Under the pieces are notes generated by a model. That model was not told the DNA's origin. It made no database searches and saw only the letters and a list, made by a program, of their open reading frames with translations. This document shows positions 55,379 to 64,000 of a stretch of DNA of 64,000 bases, in pieces. Position 1 is the stretch's first letter, and each line of letters begins with the position of its first letter. The translations under genes and the position numbers were made by a program. Source of the DNA: Helicobacter apodemus (GTDB lineage: Bacteria > Campylobacterota > Campylobacteria > Campylobacterales > Helicobacteraceae); assembly GCF_000765745.2 (NCBI RefSeq), contig NZ_JRPC02000006.1, positions 1-64,000 on the forward strand. Direction: 5' to 3'.

Positions 55379-56614
55379 ATGAGACGCGTTGTAGTTACAG
55401 GTATCGGAATGATTAATGCTTTAGGGTTAAATAGAGAGGATTCTTTTGAAGCTATTGTTGAGGGAAAATGTGGAATTAAAACAATCTCCTCTTTTGATAT
55501 TTCTGAATTTCCTGTGAAAATTGCTGCAGAAATTACTAATTTTGATCCCGTTAGTGTAATGGATGCTAAAGAAGTAAAAAAGGCTGATAGGTTTATTCAG
55601 CTTGGGATTAAGGCTGCTAAAGAAGCTATGGAAGATAGTGAATTTTTTGATTCACAAGGGGGTTTAGCTAGTAGTATTGATAGAGAACGTTTTGGCATAT
55701 CTTCTGCTTCGGGTATTGGTGGTTTAGGAAATATTGAAAAAAATTCTGTGATTAATTTTGATAAAGGACCTAAAAGAATTTCCCCTTTTTTTATCCCTTC
55801 TGCATTAGTAAATATGTTGGGTGGATTTATTTCTATTGATTTTTCACTTAAAGGTCCAAACTTGGCAAGTGTTACGGCTTGTGCAGCCGGGACACACGGC
55901 ATTATTGAAGCGGCAAAAACAATTATGCTAAATCAAGCCGATAGAATGTTGGTAGTTGCAGCGGAATCTGCTATTTGTGGTGTTGGCATTGGTGGGTTTG
56001 CTGCTATGAAAGCGCTTTGTGATAGGAATGATGAGCCACAATTTGCTTCTTGTCCATTTGATGCTAAAAGAAGTGGTTTTGTTATGGGAGAGGGTGCGGC
56101 TGCCTTAGTTTTAGAAGAATATGAGATGGCAAGGGCAAGAGGAGCTAAGATTTATGCAGAATTAATTGGTTTTGGTGAGAGTGGTGATGCTAATCATATC
56201 ACAGCTCCAGCTCCAGAGGGAGAGGGTGCTTACCGAGCTATGCGTAATGCTCTAAAAATGGCAAATGCTAAGATAGATTATATTAATGCTCATGGAACTA
56301 GCACAAAATATAATGACTTATACGAGACTTTAGCACTTAAGAAAGCTTTCAATGGTGATGTTCCTCTTGTAAGTTCTACAAAAGGTCAAATAGGGCATTG
56401 CTTAGGGGCAGCAGGTGGTATAGAGGCCGTTATTTCCATTATGGCTATGCAAAAGGGTATTTTGCCGCCAACAATTAATCAATTACAAAAAGATCCAGAA
56501 TGTGATTTGGATTATATACCTAATATAGCTAGGGAAGCTAATATTAATACTATTATGAGCAATTCCTTTGGTTTTGGCGGAACTAATGGGGTTGTTATTT
56601 TTAAGAAGGTGTAA
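55379..56614 (+). CDS. fabF: 3-oxoacyl-ACP synthase II FabF
   Basis: The 411-residue condensing enzyme has active-site C168 in [10 protein letters not shown] and the two catalytic His in [11 protein letters not shown] and GHCLGAAGG. It extends acyl-ACP chains, including the step giving cis-vaccenate in E. coli. GGGAGAGGT precedes ATG. accA follows two bases after its stop. Confidence 0.97.
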   Translation: MRRVVVTGIGMINALGLNREDSFEAIVEGKCGIKTISSFDISEFPVKIAAEITNFDPVSVMDAKEVKKADRFIQLGIKAAKEAMEDSEFFDSQGGLASSIDRERFGISSASGIGGLGNIEKNSVINFDKGPKRISPFFIPSALVNMLGGFISIDFSLKGPNLASVTACAAGTHGIIEAAKTIMLNQADRMLVVAAESAICGVGIGGFAAMKALCDRNDEPQFASCPFDAKRSGFVMGEGAAALVLEEYEMARARGAKIYAELIGFGESGDANHITAPAPEGEGAYRAMRNALKMANAKIDYINAHGTSTKYNDLYETLALKKAFNGDVPLVSSTKGQIGHCLGAAGGIEAVISIMAMQKGILPPTINQLQKDPECDLDYIPNIAREANINTIMSNSFGFGGTNGVVIFKKV

Positions 56615-56616
56615 GT

Positions 56617-57543
56617 TTGCCAACTTATTTGGAATTTGAAACAAAGATTAAAACACTTCAAGAGAGTATCACAACTGCACAGCTTAAAAATGATATTCAC
56701 GCAATTGAGATTTTACAAAAGGATTTAGATAAAGAAATACATAAGGTGTATTCTAATCTCTCTGATTACCAGAAGTTACAACTAGCACGGCATCCTGATC
56801 GTCCTTACACAATGGATTATATTAATTTGCTTTTAAAAGATTCGATGGAAATTCACGGCGATAGGCATTTTAGTGATGATAATGCTATTGTTTGTTATCT
56901 TGGGAAAATTGATAATCAAAAGGTTATGGTAATTGGGGAAGAGAAGGGGAGAGGGACGAAAAATAAAATCCAAAGAAATTTTGGTATGCCAAATCCAGAG
57001 GGTTATCGTAAAGCTTTGCGGGTTGCAAAAATAGCAGAAAAATTTAATATTCCTCTATTAATGTTGATTGATACTCCAGGTGCTTATCCTGGTGTTGGTG
57101 CTGAAGAGAGGGGACAGAGTGAAGCTATAGCGAAAAATTTACAAGATTTTAGTGTTTTAAAGATACCAACAATTTCTATTGTTATTGGAGAAGGTGGAAG
57201 CGGTGGAGCGTTAGCGATTGCTGTTGCGGATAGACTTGCTATGATGGAATATTCTGTCTTTAGTGTTATTTCGCCTGAGGGTTGTGCGGCAATTTTGTGG
57301 AATGATCCTAGTAAAATTGAGAGTGCGACACAATCTATGAAAATTACTCCAGAAAGCCTTAAAGAAGCAGGCTTGATTGATGCGATTATAGAAGAACCAA
57401 AAATTGGCGCACATAGGGATAAGGAGATGGCGGCTAAGAAGATTAAAGAGTATTTTTTGACTTCTTTGCAAGAGATACGAGATGATAAGGATTATTTACA
57501 AAATCGTTATAAAAAAATAATGTCTTATGGGAGTTTTCAATAA
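56617..57543 (+). CDS. accA: Acetyl-CoA carboxylase carboxyltransferase subunit alpha
   Basis: The 308-residue protein has the AccA blocks [34 protein letters not shown] and [11 protein letters not shown]. With AccD it carboxylates acetyl-CoA to malonyl-CoA. The start is TTG two bases after fabF, with AAGGTG over the fabF stop; no ATG fits. A decayed flavoprotein gene follows directly. Confidence 0.95.
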   Translation: MPTYLEFETKIKTLQESITTAQLKNDIHAIEILQKDLDKEIHKVYSNLSDYQKLQLARHPDRPYTMDYINLLLKDSMEIHGDRHFSDDNAIVCYLGKIDNQKVMVIGEEKGRGTKNKIQRNFGMPNPEGYRKALRVAKIAEKFNIPLLMLIDTPGAYPGVGAEERGQSEAIAKNLQDFSVLKIPTISIVIGEGGSGGALAIAVADRLAMMEYSVFSVISPEGCAAILWNDPSKIESATQSMKITPESLKEAGLIDAIIEEPKIGAHRDKEMAAKKIKEYFLTSLQEIRDDKDYLQNRYKKIMSYGSFQ

Positions 57544-58200
57544 TCCCTAAGATTATCATTGTTGGTGGTGGTGTAAGTGGTTTTTTGTGCCATTTTACTT
57601 TTAGAATTAGGATTGCCTATTTATCTTTTTGAGGAAAATAAGAATTTAGGTAAGAAACTTTTAGCAACAGGTAATGGATGTTGTAATATTCATAATACTT
57701 ATACACACACTTCTTGTTATCAAAGTAGTAGCTTTAATATGTAAGTTATCCCATATATTTTAGAAATTTTAGTTTTTCAGCATTTCAAGAGTATTGCAAA
57801 CAATTAGGTTTATTGCTTACTCAACAATTAGATGGTAGGGTATATCCAAACTCCCAGAGTGCCAAATCTGTTTTCGAAGTCTTTTCTTTGAGGTTAGAAG
57901 GGGGTAAAGTTAGAATCCACTTAGAAGGGGAAGTTTTAAAAATCCATAAGGATTCTAAACATTTTTTTATGCAAAGCACTAAAGGAATCTATTAATATTC
58001 TTATGTAATACTTTCTTGTGGAAGTGAGCCATACCTAAAGCTTGGCGGGAGTAATAAGTGATTGGAGTTAGCAAGAAATCTTGGCTTGGAGATATTGACT
58101 ACTTATCCCTCATTGGTTCCCTTAAGTCTTGATATTTATGGCTTAAGGGATTTAAGTGGTGTGAAATTGAAAGTTAAAATAACCCTAAAGGTTAATGGAG
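57544..58200 (+). pseudogene. BaiN/HI0933-type flavoprotein, decayed and 3'-truncated
   Basis: In three frames one can read pieces of one protein: the FAD motif KIIIVGGGVSG, then LPIYLFEENKNLGKKLLATG with the family hallmark GNGCCN, then FSAFQEYCKQLGLLL, GRVYPNSQSAKSV and LEILTTYPSLVPLSL. At least two frameshifts and several in-frame stops separate them. Only the first 220 or so of about 390 residues are present; the rest is replaced by genes on the other strand. Intact relatives are NAD(P)H-flavin enzymes. The reading follows accA directly, so it may once have been co-transcribed. Confidence 0.85.
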
Positions 58201-58201
58201 T

Positions 58202-58520
58202 TTATAGGGGATAAAGACCATCCATTTCAACATTATGTTCTGCAATATTCGCAGTATCGGTAATATAAAGAGTGATTCCAAAATCTAAATTATACTTACC
58301 TTCAGTGTGTGTCCCCTTCTCTTTAAAATCTACGATTGTAGGTTCAACGCTCTGTATTTTCTCATTAAATCTTTGCCAAAGATTTTTTTTGCCCCTGTGT
58401 CATCTTTGTAGTATAAACTCTATCGATAATTCCAAAGCTAACTCTTCTTTCATAATCATTAATGTATAACATCACATCTCCATTTTTCTTTCTATATGGA
58501 TTTACTTTAATCTTATTCAT
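58202..58520 (-). pseudogene. Unknown 105-residue protein split at an A8 tract
   Basis: AAGGAAAAAGAG and ATG (58520-58518) open a frame reading MNKIKVNPYRKKNGDVMLYI..., which ends early. At an A8 run (plus-strand T8, 58383-58390) the other frame takes over with LWQRFNEKIQSVEPTIVDF... and runs to TAA at 58204-58202. With A7 in place of A8 the two join into one continuous protein. The family is not recognised; position suggests a mobile-element cargo or phage gene. The run length could make it phase-variable. Confidence 0.55.
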
Positions 58521-58656
58521 CTCTTTTTCCTTATCTTTTGGATTTAAAACACTTTATTTGTGTTTAATGTTATAATTTTAACATATAAAAAGTATAAAGT
58601 CAAGATTTTTTCGTTTTATTTATGTTTTTTGATAAGAATATAACACTTTTAAAGTG

Positions 58657-58887
58657 TTATTTAGCGAGAATTGCTTTAAGTGTATAGAAATCTTGTAATT
58701 GTTCTTTGAGTTTTAAATTTTCAAGATAAAGTTGTATCGCCTTTTTTAGTGGCTCACTAAGGTTTTCTTGCCTTGAGGAATTATTAATTGCACTCTCACT
58801 ATACCCAATTCTCTCCCCTAGCTCTCTATAAGTAAGCCCTAGTTCTTTACAAGTCTTTTTAATGAGATTATCACTATTTTTTGCCAT
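58657..58887 (-). CDS. Small XRE-like helix-turn-helix protein
   Basis: The 76-residue protein has a phage-repressor-type helix-turn-helix (about 8-40: LGLTYRELGERIGYSESAIN) and a helical C-terminus. It probably binds DNA and may control neighbouring phage-like genes. AAAAAGGATAAAA precedes ATG. It is transcribed the same way as the flanking small genes at 58946 and 58202, which together look like a remnant of a mobile element. Confidence 0.6.
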   Translation of the reverse strand: MAKNSDNLIKKTCKELGLTYRELGERIGYSESAINNSSRQENLSEPLKKAIQLYLENLKLKEQLQDFYTLKAILAK

Positions 58888-58945
58888 TTTTATCCTTTTT
58901 AAAATTCTATTTAGAAAGCCTTTAAAAGCTTGTTAAATATAAGAT

Positions 58946-59173
58946 TCAAGACTTTAACTCTTTGTTCTTTTTCCATTTTTTAAGCCCAATAATTACCTTT
59001 TGGGCTTCTATAAGCGATAAGCTTTCTAAATACAAAGGGAGTCTGCCAACAATGCGTTTAATAAACTTTCTTAATCTTTTATTTGTGCCTTTTGCAAAAA
59101 CTTTATGGATTCTTATTTTGTGATGCAATATTGAGTGTTTGCTTAAAATTTCTTTATCATATTGGCTGCCCAA
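58946..59173 (-). CDS. Short protein resembling the C-terminal part of Mu GemA (gp16)
   Basis: The 75-residue basic protein ends in LRKFIKRIVGRLP...LIEAQKVIIGLKKW, which resembles the LRxFVKRxTG...AxxVIEALKxW end of Mu-phage GemA/gp16 (DUF1018). The usual N-terminal half is lacking and the frame can open only at TTG 59173 after a stop, so it is probably a truncated remnant. The match is by eye and modest. The 257 bases between it and the next gene hold no further recognisable gene. Confidence 0.4.
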   Translation of the reverse strand: MGSQYDKEILSKHSILHHKIRIHKVFAKGTNKRLRKFIKRIVGRLPLYLESLSLIEAQKVIIGLKKWKKNKELKS

Positions 59174-59430
59174 ATCTCAGCATGGCAAATTAAGCTTATA
59201 GCTATTGCTTATTCTACTATTTTCTCTACAAACAGCAGTTTTTATCTATCAATTCAGATATTTTGTTTTATCCATTAACCTTTTCTTCAAAAATCTCTTT
59301 ATAGTAGAATCAGATAAAAAACTAGAATCTTAAAAATCAAAAAGATTAAAGGGTAGGGTTACTGCATTATTGAAGCGATGATTACATTGTTTAGCAATAC
59401 CTATAAAATAATTATCAAAAAGGAGATAAA

Positions 59431-59649
59431 ATGAAAAAAATCTTTATGTTATTACTCTTTGCTTTTATTTCTTTAGAAGCTACCACAGAATGTAAAGATG
59501 GGAAAGAATGCTTTGAAAAAGCTTGGGAATTTTATAAGCAAAAGGGTTTTAAAAAAGCGAATGAGTTTTACCAAAAGGCTTGTTATTTGGGCTACACTCA
59601 AAGCTGTTCTATTCTAATGAACTTTAATAACTTATGGTTAAATGCTTAA
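59431..59649 (+). CDS. Secreted Hcp-like protein with a single Sel1 repeat
   Basis: The 72-residue protein has a signal peptide (about 1-17, KKIFMLLLFAFISLEA), then one Sel1-like repeat with the Helicobacter cysteine-rich protein pattern: C21 and C27 at the front and the C51/C59 pair in ACYLGYTQSC. Hcp proteins usually have four or more repeats, so this is a minimal or truncated member that may still be exported. AAAAAGGAGATAAA precedes ATG. The next gene starts 222 bases later; that gap has a 24-codon ORF at 59808-59882 with a poor ribosome site. Confidence 0.65.
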   Translation: MKKIFMLLLFAFISLEATTECKDGKECFEKAWEFYKQKGFKKANEFYQKACYLGYTQSCSILMNFNNLWLNA

Positions 59650-59871
59650 TAATCTAAACTCATTCACAATACACAAAGGCAAGATAGCAGTTATACTTGC
59701 AACTGCTAATCTTTGTTGAAATGATACCAACGCATAAAATCTCATTACTCTTTATTCCCAATAATTAAAGTAAATATAAAATACAAAAAAATTGATAAAA
59801 GAATGTTTTATGAAAACCTTAAGTAAAAAGCCTCTACAATTCATCCTCTCAAAATTTAATAAAGGGATAAA

Positions 59872-62800
59872 ATGCGATTCTTAATTATTCTATCAACTTT
59901 CTCATTGATAGCAGTTTTTGCAGATGACACAAGAAACTCTAAAACTTGGAATTTAATTAACGCCCATGAAGCTTATAGACAAGGCATTACAGGCAAAGGA
60001 GTAAATGTCGGCATTGCAGATAGCCCCTTAAATAAAAACCACATTAGTTTAAGAGGTAAGGTAGGTGGAGAACTACTATCTAATCGATCTGATCCATGGC
60101 ATGGAACTGCTGTAGCATCTCTTATTGCTGGAAATAAGATTGACAACTTTAAGCCCTATGGTGTGGCTTATGATTCTGTGCTTTATTCTTATCAGGCCAC
60201 TGGTGGTCGTGCTCGTCCTGTTGGAGACTTTTTTACAAAAAATGGAGTGAAAATCATTAATGCTAGTTGGGGTTTCCCTCGCAACAGCTGGGTTGAACGC
60301 CAACAAAGAACTCCGCAACAGGCTTTAAATGCGGCTAACACAGTTGGTGCCGCAACGCATTTATATAATCTAAGTCGTAATAATCAGACATTGCTTGTAT
60401 TTGCTTCTGGAAATGAAACATTAATCAGCCCACAAATAATTGCTGCCGTTCCAACTTATGATGAAAATTTACGCTCCATTATTAATGTTGGCTCTTTAAA
60501 CCCCGATCTTGTTTTTAAACAAGGAAATAAAATAAGAATAACTGCCAAAGGGACTCAAACCAATGGCAATGTATTTTTAAAAAGTGAAAATTATTCCTTA
60601 ATGGCTTTTGGGGCAAATATTAATTTTGCTTATGCTGTCAGAGGACACAATTGGGGCTATGTCAAAGCAAGTGGAACTTCAGTTGCAGCTCCTATGGTGA
60701 GTGGTGCGGCCGCACTAGTAGCACAGAAGTTCCCATTTTTAAATGGTAAGCAAATCGCAGATGTTTTATTAAGCACTGCTAATAAAGATTACCAAGCCCC
60801 TAAATTGGTAGTTAAAAGAAGTTACGAAAACTACAGGAAGTTTTCAATCGCTTATATTGATAATACCCCACCAACAGATGACGAAACCATCAAGCGAGAT
60901 TTAATGGCAGAGGGCTATACAGCAGCTGAAGCAACAAATATTGTCAATAATCTTGTTGAGAGCAATGCACAATATGGTAGGGTTTTTCAAGTATCTAAAG
61001 AAACTATTTATGGGCAAGGCATTTTAGATATAGGTAAAGCTATAAAAGGTCCCTCTATTTTGGATGCCAATAGGCTTAATTTGGGAGATATTCAAGAATT
61101 TGGTGGCAAAAAAGAAGCCTATTATGTTGTCAATACAGGAAACTATGATGGACATTTTGAAAATGATATAGGACAAAAGAAATGGGATGATAATCTGCAT
61201 TTGATAAATGCCTTAAATTCACCAAGAGAACAAATAAAAGACTTGGATGTAGGGCTTATCAAACAAGGATCTGGGCATTTAGTCCTTACAGGGAATAATA
61301 GCTATCGGGGAAATACTATTATACAAGAGGGTAAGTTAAGCCTTCTTAAAAGACAGGATAGAAGCGGTGGTGTTTTAGATTCAGATGTCTTAGTTTCACA
61401 AGGTGCAATCTTTGCTGGAAATGGGACAATTAATAAAGATGTTTACAATGTAGGTACAGTTCGTGCTGGAAATGGAGACCTGCAAGACTTAAACGTTTTA
61501 GGCTCTTATACGCAAAATAAAGACGCTCATCTACAACTTGAATTTGGAAATACTAAAAACTCGAAACTTATTGCAAACAATTATAATATTAATGGAGGAT
61601 ATTTAGAATATATTCCTATACCTGCTTTCTATACTAATGGACATTCTATAAAACTTGATTTGGGTAACTTAGCACAACATATCAATAATTTTGATTATGT
61701 GAAAGTTTTACAAAATAATAGTATGGAATTTGCTATTTTAGCTTCTGATAATGTCAGCATTAATAAACGCGGAAAAGATGGGCATATAGAGCCTATTATG
61801 ATAATGAATAATCCTAATGGGCGTAATATCGTATTTGAGCTTCAAGTGGCTAATAAAGAGATGTTAGCTAGTATTTTAAAGCAAATGGAAGCTTACAAAA
61901 GCTCACAAAAAGGCAAATTGAGAATTACAACTAGCGACAAAACTATTAATCATTATCTCAATACAAGCCGTGTTGTTAGAATAGTCCCTATAATAAAACC
62001 TCAAGCCTATGCGGAGATTGAAAATGATACTACGGCAAGTGCTTTAAGAAACATTAGAGGAAGAGATGATTTAAGCGATATTTATAAGAATCATTTTACT
62101 GTCTTAGATTATGTCAATTCAAGTGCACAAAGCAAAGGTTTATCTAGCATAGAAAGCTTAGATGGCTTAAAAAATATGACAGAAGTTTATACGCAATATT
62201 ATCAAAATATCCATAATAATTTTATCCTTGCACTCAATCAAAGCTTCACACAAGATTATTTAGCTCAAAACACTAAAAATGATCCTGTTTTACTTGCCTC
62301 TCTTGGTGCTTATGATTTTTATCCTCTTCTTGATGAGCAAGAGCAAAAAACTTCTATGTTTTATATAAGCCCACGTTATAAGAAAGTCTTTGGCAAAGAT
62401 TATAACGGGAATCTTAAAAATATAGGTTTGAATGTAGGCTCAAAAACCGCAGAAAATGGCTATGGTATTTTCAATTTTAGCGTCTTTAACTCTAAGCTTA
62501 ACTTTAATTATTCAAACCTCAAAACAGATGGGGGAAGTGCATCCTATAATCATAATCTCAAATTAGAACATTTCAATGTCATTAGCAGTGCTTCTTTGGG
62601 TGTTTTTAAAAACTATATGCAGAGGACAACTTTCCTAAGAGATAGTAATATTGAAAGCTCTTATTATAGTTTTTTAGGTTCAGCACAACTTGGTTTATCT
62701 AAGGATTTTGATGTAAATTCTTTTAGATTAACTCCTTTAGCTTATTTTAATTATTCTCATCTTTTCCAAGAATCATTCAAAGAAAATCAAGCACCTTTTT

Positions 62801-63144
62801 CAAAATCTTATGATTCTATTAATCACGATAGCACCTCTCTTGCTGCTGGTTTAAATGCTGCATATTTAGTCAAACATAGTGCTTTTACAAATCAATTTTC
62901 AACTTTTGCAATTTATGAGCATAGATTAAGTGGTAAAAATCTTCGATTAAAATCTAATTTTAGAGATTTTTCTGAATTTCCACTAGAGCAACACTATCAA
63001 TTACCAACAACACTTGTTAGTCTAGGTGCTGGCGTAGATTTCTTCTTTGATAATTCATTTTTCACTAGTTTTAAAGTTGTTAATGAATTTATAGAAGATC
63101 AATATAACCTTAATCTTTCAATGAATGTTGGTTTTAAATTTTAA
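59872..63144 (+). CDS. Subtilisin-type (S8) autotransporter protease, copy 2
   Basis: The 1090-residue protein has a signal peptide (about 1-17), a subtilase domain with D50 (VGIADSP), H77 (WHGTAVAS), ASGNET and S270 (ASGTSVAAP). A passenger with LTGNNSYRGNTIIQEGKLSL and a beta-helix follows, then a C-terminal barrel ending in GFKF. It is a paralogue of the protein at 21604, nearly identical over the stretch APMVSGAAAL to PKLVVK. Its passenger has an extra roughly 60-residue segment (about 640-700). AAAGGGATAAA precedes ATG. It lies in an accessory region between mobile-element remnants. A weak hairpin (AACAACCC/GGGTTTGTT, 63145-63166) follows the stop. Confidence 0.9.
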   Translation: MRFLIILSTFSLIAVFADDTRNSKTWNLINAHEAYRQGITGKGVNVGIADSPLNKNHISLRGKVGGELLSNRSDPWHGTAVASLIAGNKIDNFKPYGVAYDSVLYSYQATGGRARPVGDFFTKNGVKIINASWGFPRNSWVERQQRTPQQALNAANTVGAATHLYNLSRNNQTLLVFASGNETLISPQIIAAVPTYDENLRSIINVGSLNPDLVFKQGNKIRITAKGTQTNGNVFLKSENYSLMAFGANINFAYAVRGHNWGYVKASGTSVAAPMVSGAAALVAQKFPFLNGKQIADVLLSTANKDYQAPKLVVKRSYENYRKFSIAYIDNTPPTDDETIKRDLMAEGYTAAEATNIVNNLVESNAQYGRVFQVSKETIYGQGILDIGKAIKGPSILDANRLNLGDIQEFGGKKEAYYVVNTGNYDGHFENDIGQKKWDDNLHLINALNSPREQIKDLDVGLIKQGSGHLVLTGNNSYRGNTIIQEGKLSLLKRQDRSGGVLDSDVLVSQGAIFAGNGTINKDVYNVGTVRAGNGDLQDLNVLGSYTQNKDAHLQLEFGNTKNSKLIANNYNINGGYLEYIPIPAFYTNGHSIKLDLGNLAQHINNFDYVKVLQNNSMEFAILASDNVSINKRGKDGHIEPIMIMNNPNGRNIVFELQVANKEMLASILKQMEAYKSSQKGKLRITTSDKTINHYLNTSRVVRIVPIIKPQAYAEIENDTTASALRNIRGRDDLSDIYKNHFTVLDYVNSSAQSKGLSSIESLDGLKNMTEVYTQYYQNIHNNFILALNQSFTQDYLAQNTKNDPVLLASLGAYDFYPLLDEQEQKTSMFYISPRYKKVFGKDYNGNLKNIGLNVGSKTAENGYGIFNFSVFNSKLNFNYSNLKTDGGSASYNHNLKLEHFNVISSASLGVFKNYMQRTTFLRDSNIESSYYSFLGSAQLGLSKDFDVNSFRLTPLAYFNYSHLFQESFKENQAPFSKSYDSINHDSTSLAAGLNAAYLVKHSAFTNQFSTFAIYEHRLSGKNLRLKSNFRDFSEFPLEQHYQLPTTLVSLGAGVDFFFDNSFFTSFKVVNEFIEDQYNLNLSMNVGFKF

Positions 63145-63239
63145 ATAACAACCCTAAATGGGTTTGTTAAATCTCGCTCTCTCCAACAAACAATCAAGTT
63201 TTATCATTTTATAGTATTAATTTACTTTGTAGATTTATT

Positions 63240-63827
63240 TTATAAATACCGATGTACGTTTAGTCGCTTATTAAATTCTTTTATGGTAAAATTAAAATCC
63301 ATTTGCACTCTCTCTACACCCTGCAAATATCCTACACTTTTAGATAAAGATTTGGTGATTCTATTATAAAAAGTGCTTCGTAACAAAGCCTCTTTTGTTA
63401 TTGCATATTTTCCACTAAAGAGCAACCAAGCGGAAATGGTAATACAATCTAAATCTTTTTCAGGATAGGATTCTAAAATTTCTTTTACATTTTTTGATTC
63501 TTGTGGAGTTAATTTTTCTTTTGATTGAATCTTTAGGGCTATTATTCTCTCTAAAATCTCTTGTGTAATGGGGTATGATCTAAGCCTTTCTTGGAAATTA
63601 TCAAAATCATTCCAAATTACACGATTGTTTGGATACTACATTTTTAGATTATATGCGATTAATCCACTCCCACCAAAGACATCTAAAAAAATCGTATCCT
63701 TTGAAATTGTAAGCGTTTCTAAACAAGCCTTCAAGGGTTTTAACATTCTTGTTTTATTGCTCATAAAAGGTAGGGGTGGTTTGCTGAAGTTTGGGATTTG
63801 TTGTGTTTCAAATAGGCTTTCTTGCAT
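63240..63827 (-). pseudogene. Dam-type (D12) adenine methylase, broken by TAG and cut at the C-terminus
   Basis: The N-terminal part reads PPLPFMSNKTRMLK and the SAM motif FLDVFGGSGL, then meets TAG at 63638-63636. The same frame continues with YPNNRVIWNDFDNFQERL and runs on to VERVQMDF and TAA at 63242-63240. The stop is thus a nonsense change (perhaps from CAG). The catalytic DPPY region and the rest of the C-terminus are missing, so it would be inactive even with the stop repaired. D12 methylases are common in phages and mobile islands. AAAGGA before ATG overlaps the end of the upstream small ORF. Confidence 0.75.
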
Positions 63828-63830
63828 TTT

Positions 63831-63971
63831 TTAATCCTTTTGTGGTAGAATTGTTGCACTTAATCCAAAATAGCCGTCTGCACGGGAGCGTGTTAAGGGA
63901 TTCGCCATCTCTGAAAGGGTTATGGTTAGAAATCGGCTTCTAGCTGTTAGGTTTGGGGTTGGCAACCTCAT
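63831..63971 (-). CDS. 46-residue Ash-like small ORF upstream of the methylase
   Basis: Minus-strand ATG at 63971 opens a 46-residue frame beginning MRLPTPNLTARSRFLTITLS and continuing with MANPLTRSRADGYFGLSA. The PLTRSRADGYFGLSA part resembles the conserved centre of small Ash-type proteins found ahead of phage and island genes in Proteobacteria. It is Arg/Thr-rich, GC-richer than its surroundings and ends three bases before the methylase ATG, with the methylase ribosome site inside its last codons. It may be a leader peptide, or DNA whose sequence matters for another reason. The resemblance is from memory. Confidence 0.5.
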   Translation of the reverse strand: MRLPTPNLTARSRFLTITLSEMANPLTRSRADGYFGLSATILPQKD

Positions 63972-64000
63972 ATTTTTTTATTTCCCTTACTTAAACTCAC

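Noticed and set aside
59808-59882. 24-codon leader ORF overlapping the start of the second autotransporter
   Set aside because: The ribosome site is poor and the peptide has no attenuator-like codon run; chance is likely in AT-rich DNA.
63831-63971. Reading this stretch as a structured RNA or repeat unit
   Set aside because: It first looked like a GC-richer RNA element, but the minus strand is open from ATG to TAA and resembles a small protein family, so the coding reading is preferred, though not proven.

Overview
The window looks like chromosome of a Helicobacter other than H. pylori. The DNA is AT-rich, and several gene runs keep the order known from H. pylori and, in part, Campylobacter. 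These are hspR-cbpA; addA-nhaA-yajC-secD-secF-DUF6394-leuS-lptE-folC-csd1-ccmA-mfd; kch-rpmB; fliL-acpS; pheA-lysA; ychF-pepA-dedA; tkt-addB; and fabG-acpP-fabF-accA. ArgJ, a MetF-like protein, MetH and two subtilisin autotransporters are present, which H. pylori lacks or has in other forms. An enterohepatic species is my inference; no rRNA or other species marker lies in the window.

Layout. 1-464: the N-terminus of a large autotransporter-like protein leaving the left edge, with its start codon out of frame. 880-2130: the heat-shock repressor HspR and co-chaperone CbpA, read leftwards from a consensus promoter. 2270-25538: a long rightward series with DNA repair (addA, mfd), Na+/H+ antiport, two tandem GT9 glycosyltransferases, the SecDF-YajC translocon, LeuS, LPS assembly (lptE), folate (folC), the cell-shape pair csd1-ccmA, the first subtilisin autotransporter and a YmdB-type phosphodiesterase. 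25516-35317: a leftward series with argJ, a K+ channel, L28, a flavin reductase, ccoS, maf, acpS, fliL, pheA, lysA, ftsW and metF. 35515-37164: an orphan N6-methyltransferase-like protein. 37388-44940: a leftward run of ychF, pepA, two DedA proteins, msrB and metH. 45152-56614: a small Asn/Ser-rich protein, a broken DUF305 gene, speA-cysE, tkt-addB, a membrane protein, yaaA and the fatty-acid genes, followed by accA.

57544-64000 is an accessory, decaying region. It holds a BaiN-type flavoprotein pseudogene, a reading frame broken at an A8 tract, a small HTH protein, a short protein resembling the C-terminal part of Mu GemA, a one-repeat Hcp-like secreted protein, a second subtilisin autotransporter, and a broken Dam-type methylase preceded by a 46-residue Ash-like ORF. 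I read this as remains of a Mu-like or related mobile element beside a surface-protease gene.

Themes. AddA and AddB, both halves of the recombination helicase-nuclease, are in the window but 46 kb apart. The two autotransporter proteases share a 44-base identical block. The K+ channel gene has a strong internal ribosome site that could give a free RCK domain. Several genes are broken by single-base indels, which may be decay, phase variation or base-calling error. No CRISPR array, rRNA, tRNA, intact IS element or recognisable riboswitch was seen.
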